Source: Pseudoflavonifractor sp. An184
GTDB lineage: Bacteria; Bacillota; Clostridia; Oscillospirales; Oscillospiraceae
Reading direction: 5' to 3'
Assembly: GCF_002160305.1 (NCBI RefSeq)
Contig: NZ_NFKI01000004.1
Location: 78,450-142,449, forward strand
DNA: 64,000 bases
Both the position numbers and the translations under genes were made by a program. Each line of letters opens with the position of its first letter. The stretch's first letter is position 1. Shown piece by piece: positions 51,820-60,646 of the stretch. Under the pieces are notes generated by a model. That model worked only from the letters and a program-made list of their open reading frames with translations, searched no databases and was not told the origin of the DNA.

Positions 51820-52731
51820 ATGAAACGAAAATATGAGCTCAACCTCTACGCGCCCTTTCAGTATGAGGACATTCAGAGCCATCTGGAGGAGATGGCGGAG
51901 CGGGGGTGGGCGCTGGAGAAGGCCAGCCATCGTTTGTTTGTCTACCAGGCCGCAGAGCCCGGTCCGGTGCGCTACGCCCTGGCCTACCGGCCGGAGGTGG
52001 GCTGGATGGACCAGCTGCCCACCCAGGGGCAGGAGATCTACGCCGGCTACTGCCAGGACGCCGGCTGGGAGCTGGTGGACACCTGGGCCAGGTATCCCCA
52101 GATCCAGATCTACCGCAGCCGGATGAGATATCCGGTCCCCCTGGAGACCGACCTGACCACCCACTGGCAGGTGCTCACAACGTGGATGGATCGGCGGTAT
52201 ATAGAACCCCTGCGGAGCAATATAGCCATCGGAAGCCTGTTTGCCATGGTCACCGCCATGCTGCTGACTATCTTCCTCACCCAGGGGGAGTTTGAGCCGC
52301 CCATTTCGTTTCTGTGCATCGCCGCTGCAGTGCTCCTGGTTTTGTTGGTGCTCCACCAGCTGATCGTTCTGGTGGACGCCCAGCGGTGGCTGGAGGAGGC
52401 CCGCCGGGCCTCAGAGGAGGGCGCCCCCGGCCCAAGGGGGCGGATGTCCCTGCCCTGGAAGATCACATTGTGGCTGACGGCTGTGGCCGGTGTGGGAACT
52501 CTGGCCCTCTTTGTGGGGATCGCCGTGTCCGATCACGGCCCCTCGGCGGCGGTGCGCATCGCCGGGGCAGCGCTGGTGTTCTATGTCACCCTCTACGCCG
52601 CGTTCCGGTTCCGGGACCTGCTGCGGAAGCAGGGGGGTTCCCAAAACTGGAAGTGGGTTGTGTTCACTCTGGCGGCGGTGCTCCTGGCCCTTCTGGACGT
52701 GGGGCTGCGGGACTGGCTCACGGACTTTTGA
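51820..52731 (+). CDS. DUF2812 membrane protein, second paralog
   Basis: 303 residues, same layout as the preceding gene and alignable along its whole length (MKRKYELNLYAPFQYEDIQ; CQDAGWELVDTWARYPQIQI). It is separated by 38 bp, with AGAAGGGAGAG before ATG 51820. The pair arose by tandem duplication and has diverged mainly in the membrane half. Confidence 0.85.
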   Translation: MKRKYELNLYAPFQYEDIQSHLEEMAERGWALEKASHRLFVYQAAEPGPVRYALAYRPEVGWMDQLPTQGQEIYAGYCQDAGWELVDTWARYPQIQIYRSRMRYPVPLETDLTTHWQVLTTWMDRRYIEPLRSNIAIGSLFAMVTAMLLTIFLTQGEFEPPISFLCIAAAVLLVLLVLHQLIVLVDAQRWLEEARRASEEGAPGPRGRMSLPWKITLWLTAVAGVGTLALFVGIAVSDHGPSAAVRIAGAALVFYVTLYAAFRFRDLLRKQGGSQNWKWVVFTLAAVLLALLDVGLRDWLTDF

Positions 52732-52752
52732 GGGAGGCCCAGTAAGAAAAGC

Positions 52753-52776
52753 GGCGGGGGCAAGCCCCCGCCCTAC
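52753..52776 (+). repeat. REP palindrome, third copy
   Basis: Identical over 24 bp to the REP at 26100-26123 inside the RAYT gene. It lies in the convergent gap between the DUF2812 and histidine kinase genes, a typical REP site. Confidence 0.9.
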
Positions 52777-52796
52777 ATTTCTGTTACGCGGCAAAA

Positions 52797-52844
52797 CCGG
52801 AGCGGGACCGATACAAACTCGATCCCGCTCCGGCATATTTTTTT
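52797..52844. terminator. Bidirectional terminator
   Basis: CCGGAGCGGGA (52797-52807) pairs with TCCCGCTCCGG (52823-52833), then CATA and T7. Confidence 0.85.
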
Positions 52845-52847
52845 CCG

Positions 52848-54878
52848 TCAGGAGGACTGGGGCAGGGTGACGATGGCCTTGAACAGGTCCCCATCCACCA
52901 CCAGCTCGAAGGTGCCCCCTTGGAGCTCGGTGAGGCTCTTGGCGATGGACAGCCCCAGGCCGGAGCCCTCGGTGGTGCGGGACTCCTCGCCCCGGACAAA
53001 GCGCTCCATCAGCCGCTCGGGCGGCACGTTCAGGGGGTCCCGGGAGACGTTTTTCACCGACAGGCTCACGCTTCCCTTTCCCCGGAAGATCTCAATATAC
53101 ACCCGGGTGCCCTCCAGGGCGTACTTGGCGCAGTTGGACAGCAGGTTGTCGATGACCCGCCACAGGTGGCGGCCGTCGGCGTACACATAGCACTCCCCCT
53201 CGGGGACGGCGCGCACCACCGCCAGATGCTTGCCCTCCAGCTTCTCCTCGTACTCCCCCAGAGCCTGGTCCAGTAGCTGGACCATCCCGATCTTCTCCCG
53301 GTTCACCGACAGGGCCCCCGTGGAGGCCTTGCTGGCCTCTACCAGATCCTCGGTGAGCTTCTTGAGCCGCTGGGACTTCCGGTCCAGCACGTCGATGTAC
53401 TGCCGGGCGGTGGGGTCGGTCTGCTCTGTGGTCTTCAGGAGGTTCACATAGTTGATGATGGAGGTGAGGGGGGTCTTCAGGTCGTGGGACACGTTGGTGA
53501 TGAGCTCCGCCTTGAAGCGCTCGCTCTTCATCTGCTCATTCACCGCCTGAGTCAGACCGCCGGAGATGTTGTTCAGGGCCTCGGCGTGGCGCTTCAGATC
53601 CCCGGGCAGGCGCTCCGTCTCGATCTGGTGGTTCAGGTTGCCGGCGGCAATGACCTCCGTCCCCTTCCGCACCCGCCAGAAGCAGGCGCTCCACCAGCAC
53701 AGAAACACCAGCACCGCCAGGTTGACCACCACTCCGGGCACCGGATACCAATCGTGGAGGGGCCACAGGTGGTCACAGGCAAAGATGGCGGCCAGATACA
53801 GGAAGAAACTCACCACCGCCTTCCAGGCCAGGGGCAGATCCCGGAAGAAGCCCACAAAGCGGCGCACCAGGAACATGACAACCCTGCACAGCAGAGTGGT
53901 CCGGGCCAGGGCCCGGGCCTTCATCCGGACCACCAGGGTCCGCAGGGCGGCCGCCATCAGAAGCACCCAGGCTCCCCCCGCCGCGGTACCCACGGCCAAC
54001 AGAACTGCGGTCATGGTCTGGTCCGCCTCATCCACGGCCCAGACGGCCTCGGCTTGATACTGGGGGAACGCCAGAAACAGCAGCAGTGTTCCCACCGCCA
54101 AGGCGGCCAGCCACACCTCGCTGAATACCCGGTCCACAGGGGAGAGTACGATCCCCTCCTGCCCGGGCCGGTGGCCCGCCGCCCACAGAAGGAACAGCAG
54201 CAGAAGGGCCGCCGCCCCCAGAAACGCCAGGGCCAGCCCACCGTACAGGGGACCGTTGGCGGCATATCCGTCGCACAGGGTCAGCAGGCTGCGGAATTCA
54301 TCCTGGACCGCCATCAGCTCCGGCTTGAGCACGCCGTAGCGCAGAATGGCGCTGCTTTGGCTGTCCTCCGACGGTGCCGGAGCGCCGGCGCTGTAAGAGG
54401 CTGTCGTGGAGGCGGTCCACGGCTCCGACTTGGCGGTAAAGTCCACCTGGCCGCTGTGGACCGTCAGCGCCCCGTAGTAGACGCCGGTGACCTGAGTCTC
54501 AAAGGACTGGCTCGAGTCCTGGAGGTTGGTGTCCAGCACCTGGGCGCCGTCGGCGCTGAGGATCTGATAGCGGAAATTGGTGCGCTCCGGCGACAGTGCC
54601 TCCCGGGTGGCCGCCAGCAGCGTCACCGTCTGCTCCCGCTCCACATAGTCCAGGCTTCCGCTGTCCAGATCAGCCTGGAGCTGCACATAGTCCTGCACCT
54701 GGTAGGCCCTCTGGTTCAAATTGGTGTCAAAGGCCCAGGTGGTGGTCCAGTCGCCGAATTGCGTATACCACAGGGCAAACAGAAACTGCTGTCCCAGCAG
54801 CAGGGCCGCGCACACCGCCGCCGCGAAGAGCGCCCAGGCGGCCGGCCGGAGGGTCCGATTGTCCCGCAGGCGTTTCAA
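52848..54878 (-). CDS. Membrane sensor histidine kinase
   Basis: 676 residues. One N-terminal helix (about 13-35), an extracellular region (about 36-210), then a bundle of further membrane helices (about 212-400) before a HAMP-like linker and the kinase: H box ITNVSHDLKTPLTSIINYV (His about 467), N box RVIDNLLSNCAKYA, G box EGSGLGLSIAKS. The extra membrane bundle makes it longer than usual. TTG 54878 directly follows the response regulator stop, with GGGGGG before it. Phosphotransfer partner is the upstream gene. Confidence 0.9.
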   Translation of the reverse strand: MKRLRDNRTLRPAAWALFAAAVCAALLLGQQFLFALWYTQFGDWTTTWAFDTNLNQRAYQVQDYVQLQADLDSGSLDYVEREQTVTLLAATREALSPERTNFRYQILSADGAQVLDTNLQDSSQSFETQVTGVYYGALTVHSGQVDFTAKSEPWTASTTASYSAGAPAPSEDSQSSAILRYGVLKPELMAVQDEFRSLLTLCDGYAANGPLYGGLALAFLGAAALLLLFLLWAAGHRPGQEGIVLSPVDRVFSEVWLAALAVGTLLLFLAFPQYQAEAVWAVDEADQTMTAVLLAVGTAAGGAWVLLMAAALRTLVVRMKARALARTTLLCRVVMFLVRRFVGFFRDLPLAWKAVVSFFLYLAAIFACDHLWPLHDWYPVPGVVVNLAVLVFLCWWSACFWRVRKGTEVIAAGNLNHQIETERLPGDLKRHAEALNNISGGLTQAVNEQMKSERFKAELITNVSHDLKTPLTSIINYVNLLKTTEQTDPTARQYIDVLDRKSQRLKKLTEDLVEASKASTGALSVNREKIGMVQLLDQALGEYEEKLEGKHLAVVRAVPEGECYVYADGRHLWRVIDNLLSNCAKYALEGTRVYIEIFRGKGSVSLSVKNVSRDPLNVPPERLMERFVRGEESRTTEGSGLGLSIAKSLTELQGGTFELVVDGDLFKAIVTLPQSS

Positions 54879-55574
54879 TCAGAGTCCCCCCTTGTCGATC
54901 TTGTACCCCAGGCCCCAGACCACCTTCAGATAGCGGGGGTCGGCGGGGTTGATCTCGATTTTCTCCCGCAGGTGGCGGATGTGGACAGCCACCGTGTTCT
55001 CCGAGCCGTAGGCCGGGTCGTTCCACACCTGCTCATAGATCTGGGCGGAGGAGAACACCTGGCCGGGGTGGGTCATGAGCAGGCGCAGGATGTTGTACTC
55101 GATGGGGGTGAGGGCCACCGGCTCCCCGTCCACCGTCACCTGCTTGGCCGAGTCGTCCAGGGAGATGGGGCCTACGGTGAGCAGGCCGGGGCTCTTGTCC
55201 GCCCCGCCCAGGGAGGTGTACCGCCGCAGCTGGCTCTTCACCCGGGCGATGACCTCCAGGGGGTTGAAGGGCTTGGTGATGTAGTCGTCCGCCCCGATGT
55301 TCAGTCCCAGGATCTTGTCCGAGTCCTCACTTTTGGCGGTGAGGAGGATGATGGGAATGTTGCTCCCCTCCCGCAGCTTGGCGGTGGCCCGGATGCCGTC
55401 CAGCTCGGGCATCATGATGTCCATGAGGATCAGGTGGACCTCGTTCTGTTCCACCGCCAGCAGGGCCTCCTTGCCGTTGTAGGCCCGCAGGGTCTTGTAG
55501 CCCTCGCTGGTGAGATAGATGTCCAGCGCGGAAACGATATCCTTGTCGTCGTCGCAGATCAGAATGGTGTGCAT
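54879..55574 (-). CDS. OmpR/PhoB-type response regulator
   Basis: 231 residues. Receiver domain (1-120) with acidic pocket ICDDDKD (about 6-12), phospho-acceptor Asp in LILMDIMMP (about 51-55), Thr in LLTAKSE and Lys in YITKPFNP; winged-helix DNA-binding domain (about 133-230) with TVAVHIRHLREKIE. Typical partner of the adjacent kinase. ATG 55574. The stop and the kinase start are contiguous, so translation is coupled. Confidence 0.95.
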   Translation of the reverse strand: MHTILICDDDKDIVSALDIYLTSEGYKTLRAYNGKEALLAVEQNEVHLILMDIMMPELDGIRATAKLREGSNIPIILLTAKSEDSDKILGLNIGADDYITKPFNPLEVIARVKSQLRRYTSLGGADKSPGLLTVGPISLDDSAKQVTVDGEPVALTPIEYNILRLLMTHPGQVFSSAQIYEQVWNDPAYGSENTVAVHIRHLREKIEINPADPRYLKVVWGLGYKIDKGGL

Positions 55575-55607
55575 GTCTCTCCCAGTCCTTTCCTCAAATC
55601 CTTCTGA

Positions 55608-55660
55608 TGTGTTACGTTTAGCATAACACAGACTGTTTAAGATGCAAGACGTAAAATCTT
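55608..55660 (-). promoter_or_regulatory. Response regulator promoter with repeats
   Basis: Minus strand: TTGCAT (55642-55647), 16 nt, TATGCT (55620-55625). A TGTGTTA/TAACACA inverted repeat (55608-55630) overlaps the -10, and TCTTAA half-sites recur about 22 bp apart upstream (about 55634-55660), as expected for an OmpR-type dimer site. Autoregulation is inferred. Confidence 0.55.
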
Positions 55661-55747
55661 AAGAACCGATAAATTTTGCTTCTCCGCCGCGGCAGAGCCT
55701 CCCTGTTCCGTTCGGTGAAATCGGACAGAACCGCGCGGAAAAATTCA

Positions 55748-55776
55748 TTGCCTTTTTGTTGGTTTTCCGGTAAACT
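55748..55776 (+). promoter_or_regulatory. Promoter for the sigma-54 activator gene
   Basis: TTGCCT (55748-55753), 17 nt, TAAACT (55771-55776). Confidence 0.55.
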
Positions 55777-55857
55777 AAAAGGTAGAAAATGGTCCTGCCG
55801 CGCTCCGGCCCGGCGGGAGGGGAACAGTGCTTTGGAGATCCGGGAGGAGGGGCACGC

Positions 55858-57306
55858 ATGGAGGAATATCTGCAGCAGATTACCCGCCTGATGAACCTGA
55901 ACGGCGAGGCCGTGGAGGGCATGATGGTGGTGAATAAGGACGGCATTGTGGAGTATTATAAGCCCGGAAATCCCTTTGGCAAGCTGCCGGAGGAGTTTGG
56001 GCGCAACGTGGTGGGGAACCACCTGCTCTCCGTCTATACGGAGCTGTCCGAGGAGAACAGCACCGTGATGAATACCCTGCGCACGGGACAGATCACGGTG
56101 GGGGAGAAGCAGGTCCTGACCCATGAGGACCTCCAGATCACCATGGTGACCACCACCTACCCTATTTTGAATCAGCAGGGGGAGATCCAGGGGGCGGTGG
56201 ACATCGCCCAGATTCTGGACGTGCGCTCGCTGAAGGGGGCGGCACCTGCGTCGGCGGACCACTCGGTGCTGGACGACATTGTCACCCGGAACAAGGAGAT
56301 GGCCAGGCTGAAGGCGGCCATCCGCACCATTGCGAAGAATGACTCGGCCACCCTCATTTATGGGGAGACCGGCACCGGCAAGGAGCTCTTTGCCGAGGCC
56401 CTCCACGCCCTCAGCGGCCGAAGAGACAAGCCCTTCCTTTCTCAGAACTGCGCCGCCATCCCGGAGAATCTGCTGGAGAGCATGTTCTTCGGCACCGAGC
56501 GGGGCGGGTTCACCGGGGCGGAGTCCAAAAAGGGCCTGTTCGAGCTGGCCGACGGGGGCACCCTGTTTCTGGACGAGATCAACTCCATGGACACCGCCAT
56601 GCAGGCCAAGCTGCTCAAAGCCCTGGAGGAGCAGAAGGTGCGGCGCATCGGCGGCCGGGAGGACATCCGCTTCGACGTGCGCATCGTGTGCGCCTCCAAC
56701 GAGGACCCGGAGGCCCTTGTGGAGCAGGGGCGGCTGCGCTCGGACTTCTACTACCGCATCGGAGTGGTGCGCCTGCGCCTGCCCCCGCTGCGGGAGCGGC
56801 CGGAGGATATCCTGCCCCTGACGGAGCACTACATCAAATTTTTTAACCAGACCATGCACAAGCAGATCCTGGGCCTGAGCCAGATGACCAAGGATTTGTT
56901 TCTCCGCTGGAGCTGGCCGGGCAACGTGCGGGAGCTGAAAAACACCATCGAAGGGGCCTTCAATCTGGAGAGCAGCTCCTACATCACCCTGGACTCCGTG
57001 CGCGGCCTGCTGGAGAAGCTGGAGCATCAGGAGTCGGCGGCGCTGGCCGAGCCCGCCCCGGAGCTCCCGAAGCCGCCGGAGGCGGAACCCCTCTCCTTTG
57101 CCCAGATCCGGGAACAGCTCCGCCGCGGACAGGTGGACCTGAAAAAATTACTGGCGGAGTATGAGGCCGGAATCATCCGGGAGGCCCTCCATCAGACCCG
57201 GCGCCTCAATGCCGCCGCCGAGAAGCTCTCCATGTCCCCCCAAAAACTGCAGTACCGGATGGAGAAGCTGGGACTAAAAGAAAATCAAAAAAATTTGATA
57301 AAGTAA
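55858..57306 (+). CDS. Sigma-54-dependent transcriptional activator (PAS, AAA+, Fis-type HTH)
   Basis: 482 residues. An N-terminal PAS-like sensor (about 1-120; EGMMVVNKDGIVEYY), AAA+ domain (about 135-370) with Walker A GETGTGKELFA, the sigma-54 contact loop, Walker B GTLFLDEINSMD and R-finger region, then a C-terminal Fis-type HTH (about 435-475; LNAAAEKLSMSPQKLQYRM). The contact loop reads GGFTGA where most have GAFTGA. ATG 55858 follows GGGAGGAGG. RocR-like layout; probably activates the operon starting at 57580 in response to an amino acid-related signal. Confidence 0.92.
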   Translation: MEEYLQQITRLMNLNGEAVEGMMVVNKDGIVEYYKPGNPFGKLPEEFGRNVVGNHLLSVYTELSEENSTVMNTLRTGQITVGEKQVLTHEDLQITMVTTTYPILNQQGEIQGAVDIAQILDVRSLKGAAPASADHSVLDDIVTRNKEMARLKAAIRTIAKNDSATLIYGETGTGKELFAEALHALSGRRDKPFLSQNCAAIPENLLESMFFGTERGGFTGAESKKGLFELADGGTLFLDEINSMDTAMQAKLLKALEEQKVRRIGGREDIRFDVRIVCASNEDPEALVEQGRLRSDFYYRIGVVRLRLPPLRERPEDILPLTEHYIKFFNQTMHKQILGLSQMTKDLFLRWSWPGNVRELKNTIEGAFNLESSSYITLDSVRGLLEKLEHQESAALAEPAPELPKPPEAEPLSFAQIREQLRRGQVDLKKLLAEYEAGIIREALHQTRRLNAAAEKLSMSPQKLQYRMEKLGLKENQKNLIK

Positions 57307-57338
57307 AAAAATTTTGATCTCCGATTCAAAAATTTTGA
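57285..57338 (+). promoter_or_regulatory. Probable enhancer sites for the sigma-54 activator
   Basis: AAAAATTTTGA occurs at 57307-57317 and 57328-57338, exactly 21 bp apart (two helical turns), the second within a perfect 13-bp palindrome TCAAAAATTTTGA (57326-57338). A third, slightly degenerate copy lies at 57285-57298. They are about 190-245 bp upstream of the sigma-54 promoter, a normal activator-site distance. Confidence 0.75.
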
Positions 57339-57437
57339 CCAAACACTTTTCCATATTTTTTGTAGTGAGAATGGAACAGTTTCCCATGTGGATTTCCAAA
57401 AAAATTTGTAGGGACGGACAAAGGGACCGGAATTCCC

Positions 57438-57467
57438 TTGACAGGCCCGCATTGGAAACATTACACT
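57438..57467 (+). promoter_or_regulatory. Sigma-A-type promoter firing into a terminator
   Basis: TTGACA (57438-57443), 18 nt, TACACT (57462-57467). The predicted start near 57475 is only a few nt before the terminator at 57480-57518. Confidence 0.5.
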
Positions 57468-57479
57468 GTGAAATGTGCG

Positions 57480-57518
57480 AAGGCGCCGGTCCCTGATTTA
57501 GGGTCCTGGCGCCTTTTT
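57480..57518 (+). terminator. Terminator upstream of the sigma-54 promoter
   Basis: AAGGCGCC (57480-57487) pairs with GGCGCCTT (57508-57515), inner CCCT/AGGG helix, T5 tail. It insulates the operon from read-through of the activator gene. Confidence 0.85.
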
Positions 57519-57526
57519 CGATTTTT

Positions 57527-57543
57527 TTGGCATCGAATTTGCT
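57527..57543 (+). promoter_or_regulatory. Sigma-54 (-24/-12) promoter
   Basis: TTGGCATCGAATTTGCTG has GG at 57529-57530 and GC at 57541-57542, the required 10-nt spacing, and matches TGGCAY-N5-TTGCW. The predicted transcript start is near 57554, which excludes the ATG at 57547 and sets the first gene's start at 57580. Confidence 0.9.
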
Positions 57544-57579
57544 GTAATGTACAATATGACAGAAAGGGGGCTGTGCTCT

Positions 57580-59196
57580 ATGCACGCAAATCGGAAAACT
57601 GCCTATATCAACGGAAAGATCTTCACCTCTGACCGGGAGAATCTCCATGCGGAGGCGATGACGGTGGAGAATGGCCGCATCACCTGGGTGGGCGCCCAGG
57701 CCGACCTGCCCGCCGGTCCCTATGATGAGACGGTGGATCTCCAGGGCCGCCGGGTTCTCCCCGGGTTTGTGGACGCCCACGAGCACCCGGTGATGCTGGC
57801 GGACTTCAGCAAAAAGATTTCCAGCCTGCCGCCCAAGGTCAACTCCATCGAGGAGCTCAAGCAGGCCATCCGGGACGTGCGGGAGCAGCAGGGCCCCGGC
57901 AAGTGGATTGAGGGCTGGGGCTATGACGAGGGCAAGCTGGCAGAAAAGCGCTCCCCCACCCGCTACGATCTGGACGAGGGGTGCAGCGACTCCCCCGTGT
58001 CCATCATCCGCACCTGCGGCCACATCCGCTGTGTGAACAGCAAGGCCCTGGAGATGGCGGGCATCACCAAGGACACCCCCGACCCCCAGGGCGGCCAGAT
58101 CGACCGGGATGAGAACGGCGAGCCCACCGGCGTCCTTCGGGAGTCCGCCCGCAACCTGGTCACCCCCCTGATCCCCGAGACTACCGAGGAGCAGAAGGTG
58201 GACCTGGTGGTGGATCTGGGCAAGCTGCTCGCCTCTCAGGGCATCACCGCCACCTGCGACATGGGCAATCTGGACCCCTCGGACAGCTATGATACATACA
58301 TGGCGGCCGTCAAGAAGGGCTTCTGCCAGAAGGTCGGCGTCTACTACATGTGGGAGTTCTTTGCCGGCGACCCGAAGTTCCAGATCCCCGAGTCCCGCTT
58401 TGACCGCTCCCAGCAGATCTTCGCCGCCGGTCTGAAGCTCATCGGCGACGGCAGCGTCTCCGGCCGCACCGCCTGGATGAACGAGCCCTACCTGGACAGC
58501 GACGAGTGCGGCTTCCCCGTTTGCTCCGACGAGCTGATGGAGAGCGCCATCGCCTACTGCAAGGAGCACCACTGCCAGCTGTCCATGCACGCCATGGGCG
58601 GCCACGCCATCGACCGCATCGTGGACCGGGTCTACCCGGAGGAGAAGTGGACCGAGGGCGATGTGCCCCACCTGCGCATGGAGCACTGGACTGAGCCCTC
58701 TGAGTCCGCCATCCGCAAGAGCGCCGAGAAGGGGCTGGCGGTGGCCACTCAGCCCATCTTCCTCTACGCGGAGATCGAGAGCTACCTGACCAACCTGGGC
58801 GTGGAGCGCATGAAGAAGACCTACCCCATCCAGGACCTGCTGAAGGCGGGCGTGCCCTTCTGCTTCTCTACCGACGCCCCCGCCACCTCCTGGGCCGTGC
58901 CCTCCGATCCCTTCCCCTGCCTGAAGGGCGGCGTCACCCGCACCGCCTGGGACGGCACCGACTGCGGCCCTGACAATCGGGTGGACGTCGAGACCGCCAT
59001 CCAGCTCTACACCCGGGAGGGCGCCCGCGTGGCCGGCATCCCGGAGATCGGTGAGCTGAAGGCCGGTTATCACGCCGATTTCATTACCCTCAGTGAGGAC
59101 ATCCTCTCCGTAGACCCCATGAAGATCGACCAGGTCTATGTCACCGCCACCTATGTGGACGGCGAAAAGGTTTATGAAAGTGAGGCCAAATCATGA
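57580..59196 (+). CDS. YtcJ-like amidohydrolase family protein
   Basis: 538 residues of the amidohydrolase 3 group. Metal-binding motif PGFVDAHEHPVM (about 59-70), a HAMGGHAIDRIV His pair (about 338), and the C-terminal Asp in FCFSTDAPATSW (about 430). Substrate unknown; with a branched-chain amino acid carrier, an M20 deacylase and a YfcC carrier beside it, hydrolysis of an N-acyl or cyclic amino acid derivative is likely. ATG 57580 follows GAAAGGGGG and is required by the mapped sigma-54 promoter. Its end overlaps brnQ (ATGA). Confidence 0.85.
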   Translation: MHANRKTAYINGKIFTSDRENLHAEAMTVENGRITWVGAQADLPAGPYDETVDLQGRRVLPGFVDAHEHPVMLADFSKKISSLPPKVNSIEELKQAIRDVREQQGPGKWIEGWGYDEGKLAEKRSPTRYDLDEGCSDSPVSIIRTCGHIRCVNSKALEMAGITKDTPDPQGGQIDRDENGEPTGVLRESARNLVTPLIPETTEEQKVDLVVDLGKLLASQGITATCDMGNLDPSDSYDTYMAAVKKGFCQKVGVYYMWEFFAGDPKFQIPESRFDRSQQIFAAGLKLIGDGSVSGRTAWMNEPYLDSDECGFPVCSDELMESAIAYCKEHHCQLSMHAMGGHAIDRIVDRVYPEEKWTEGDVPHLRMEHWTEPSESAIRKSAEKGLAVATQPIFLYAEIESYLTNLGVERMKKTYPIQDLLKAGVPFCFSTDAPATSWAVPSDPFPCLKGGVTRTAWDGTDCGPDNRVDVETAIQLYTREGARVAGIPEIGELKAGYHADFITLSEDILSVDPMKIDQVYVTATYVDGEKVYESEAKS

Positions 59197-60536
59197 AACA
59201 GAGCCGGACGAAAGATATTTTTGTACTGGGCTTTGCCATGTTCGCCATCTTCTTCGGCGCCGGCAACCTGATCTTTCCCCCGTCCATCGGCATTAACACC
59301 GGCGAGGATGTCATCTTCGGAATCGCCGGCATGACGCTCACCGGAATCCTGTTCCCCATGCTGGCCATGTACGCCGTGGTCAATATGGGCACAGATTTCC
59401 ACGACCTGTCCTGCCACATCAACTCCTGGTGGCACCAGCTGTTCCGGGGCATCGGCCTGCTGATCGTCCTGTTCGGCACCATTCCCCGCTGCGGCGCGGT
59501 GGCGGCTGAGACCGGACTGCGGGGCATCGCCCCCGACCTGCCCGACTGGGCCAATGTGGTATTCCTGGTGGCCTTCTTCGCCCTGTCCTACTTCTTTGCC
59601 AGCAACCGCTCCAAGGTGGTGGACATGATCGGTACCTACGCCACCCCCATCCTGCTCATTGCTCTGCTGATTATCGTGGTGATGGTGTTTGCCATCCCCA
59701 TCGGTTCCCCCACCGGCGGAACAGTGGACAATGCTTTTTCCTACTCTATGCTCACCGCCTATAATACCGGCGACATTCCCACCGGCCTGATCTGTGCCGG
59801 CGTGTTCCTGGGCAGCGTGAAGGAAAAGGGATACACCCAGTACAAGGACCAGAAGGCCATTCTGGTGCGCTCCATTCTGGTCTCCCTCACCATCCTGTTC
59901 GTCGTTTACGGCGGCCTGTGCTGGCTGGGCGCCTGCGGCACCCCCTACTTTGCCCCCGATATGGACCAGACTGCGCTCCTCAACGGCTTGGTGGAGATGC
60001 TGGCCGGGCGGGTAAGCCTGGTGGTTCTGGCCATCGCCGTGATCTTCGCCTGCTTCACCACCGCCTCCGGTATGATCGCCACGGTCTCCGACTGGATCAT
60101 TGACTGGACGAAGGGCAAGATCCCCTATCGGATCGTCGCCTTTGTGGTCACGCTGATCATTTTCCTGGTGGCCGCCACCGGCGTGAGCAACGTGCTGGTA
60201 ATTTCCGGCCCCCTGTTCACCCTGATCTTCCCCATGTCTGTGGTGATGACCGTTCTGGGCGTGTGCAAGAAGTTCGTGCCCAACGACGGCGCCTGGAAGG
60301 GCGCGGTCTACATGGCCACCCTGGTCAGTGTCTACGACGCCTTTGTCACCGCCCGCTCCAGCGGCCTTGTCTCCATCAACACCGACGCCCTGGACAGCCT
60401 GATTGCCATGATCCCCCTGAGCGAGTATGGCTTTGACTGGCTGATCCCCACCGTCATCGGCTTTATCGTGGGCGCCGTGATCTGGAAGGCTTTGGGCAAG
60501 GAGTCCAAGCCGGACGCCGCCCTTTCTTCTACCTAA
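59193..60536 (+). CDS. brnQ: Branched-chain amino acid transporter BrnQ (LIVCS family)
   Basis: 447 residues with about twelve membrane helices. The family start FVLGFAMFAIFFGAGNLIFPPSIG (about 10-33) and the central FACFTTASGMI are typical of Na+-coupled Leu/Ile/Val carriers. It overlaps the amidohydrolase stop by 4 bp, so uptake or export of branched-chain amino acids is tied to that enzyme's reaction. Part of the sigma-54 operon. Confidence 0.92.
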   Translation: MKQSRTKDIFVLGFAMFAIFFGAGNLIFPPSIGINTGEDVIFGIAGMTLTGILFPMLAMYAVVNMGTDFHDLSCHINSWWHQLFRGIGLLIVLFGTIPRCGAVAAETGLRGIAPDLPDWANVVFLVAFFALSYFFASNRSKVVDMIGTYATPILLIALLIIVVMVFAIPIGSPTGGTVDNAFSYSMLTAYNTGDIPTGLICAGVFLGSVKEKGYTQYKDQKAILVRSILVSLTILFVVYGGLCWLGACGTPYFAPDMDQTALLNGLVEMLAGRVSLVVLAIAVIFACFTTASGMIATVSDWIIDWTKGKIPYRIVAFVVTLIIFLVAATGVSNVLVISGPLFTLIFPMSVVMTVLGVCKKFVPNDGAWKGAVYMATLVSVYDAFVTARSSGLVSINTDALDSLIAMIPLSEYGFDWLIPTVIGFIVGAVIWKALGKESKPDAALSST

Positions 60537-60554
60537 TCCCCATTTGCGCGGGCA

Positions 60555-60582
60555 CCCCCGTCCGGCGTCTGCCGGGCGGGGG
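60555..60582 (+). other. GC hairpin between brnQ and the M20 gene
   Basis: CCCCCGTCCGGC (60555-60566) pairs with GCCGGGCGGGGG (60571-60582) with one T-G. There is no T run; it may stabilise or partly separate the mRNA segments. Confidence 0.6.
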
Positions 60583-60646
60583 CGGTGCCGCACCTGCCGC
60601 ATTTTCACAGCAAACCTTATGAAAGGGACGAAAGGAGAGAACAAAC

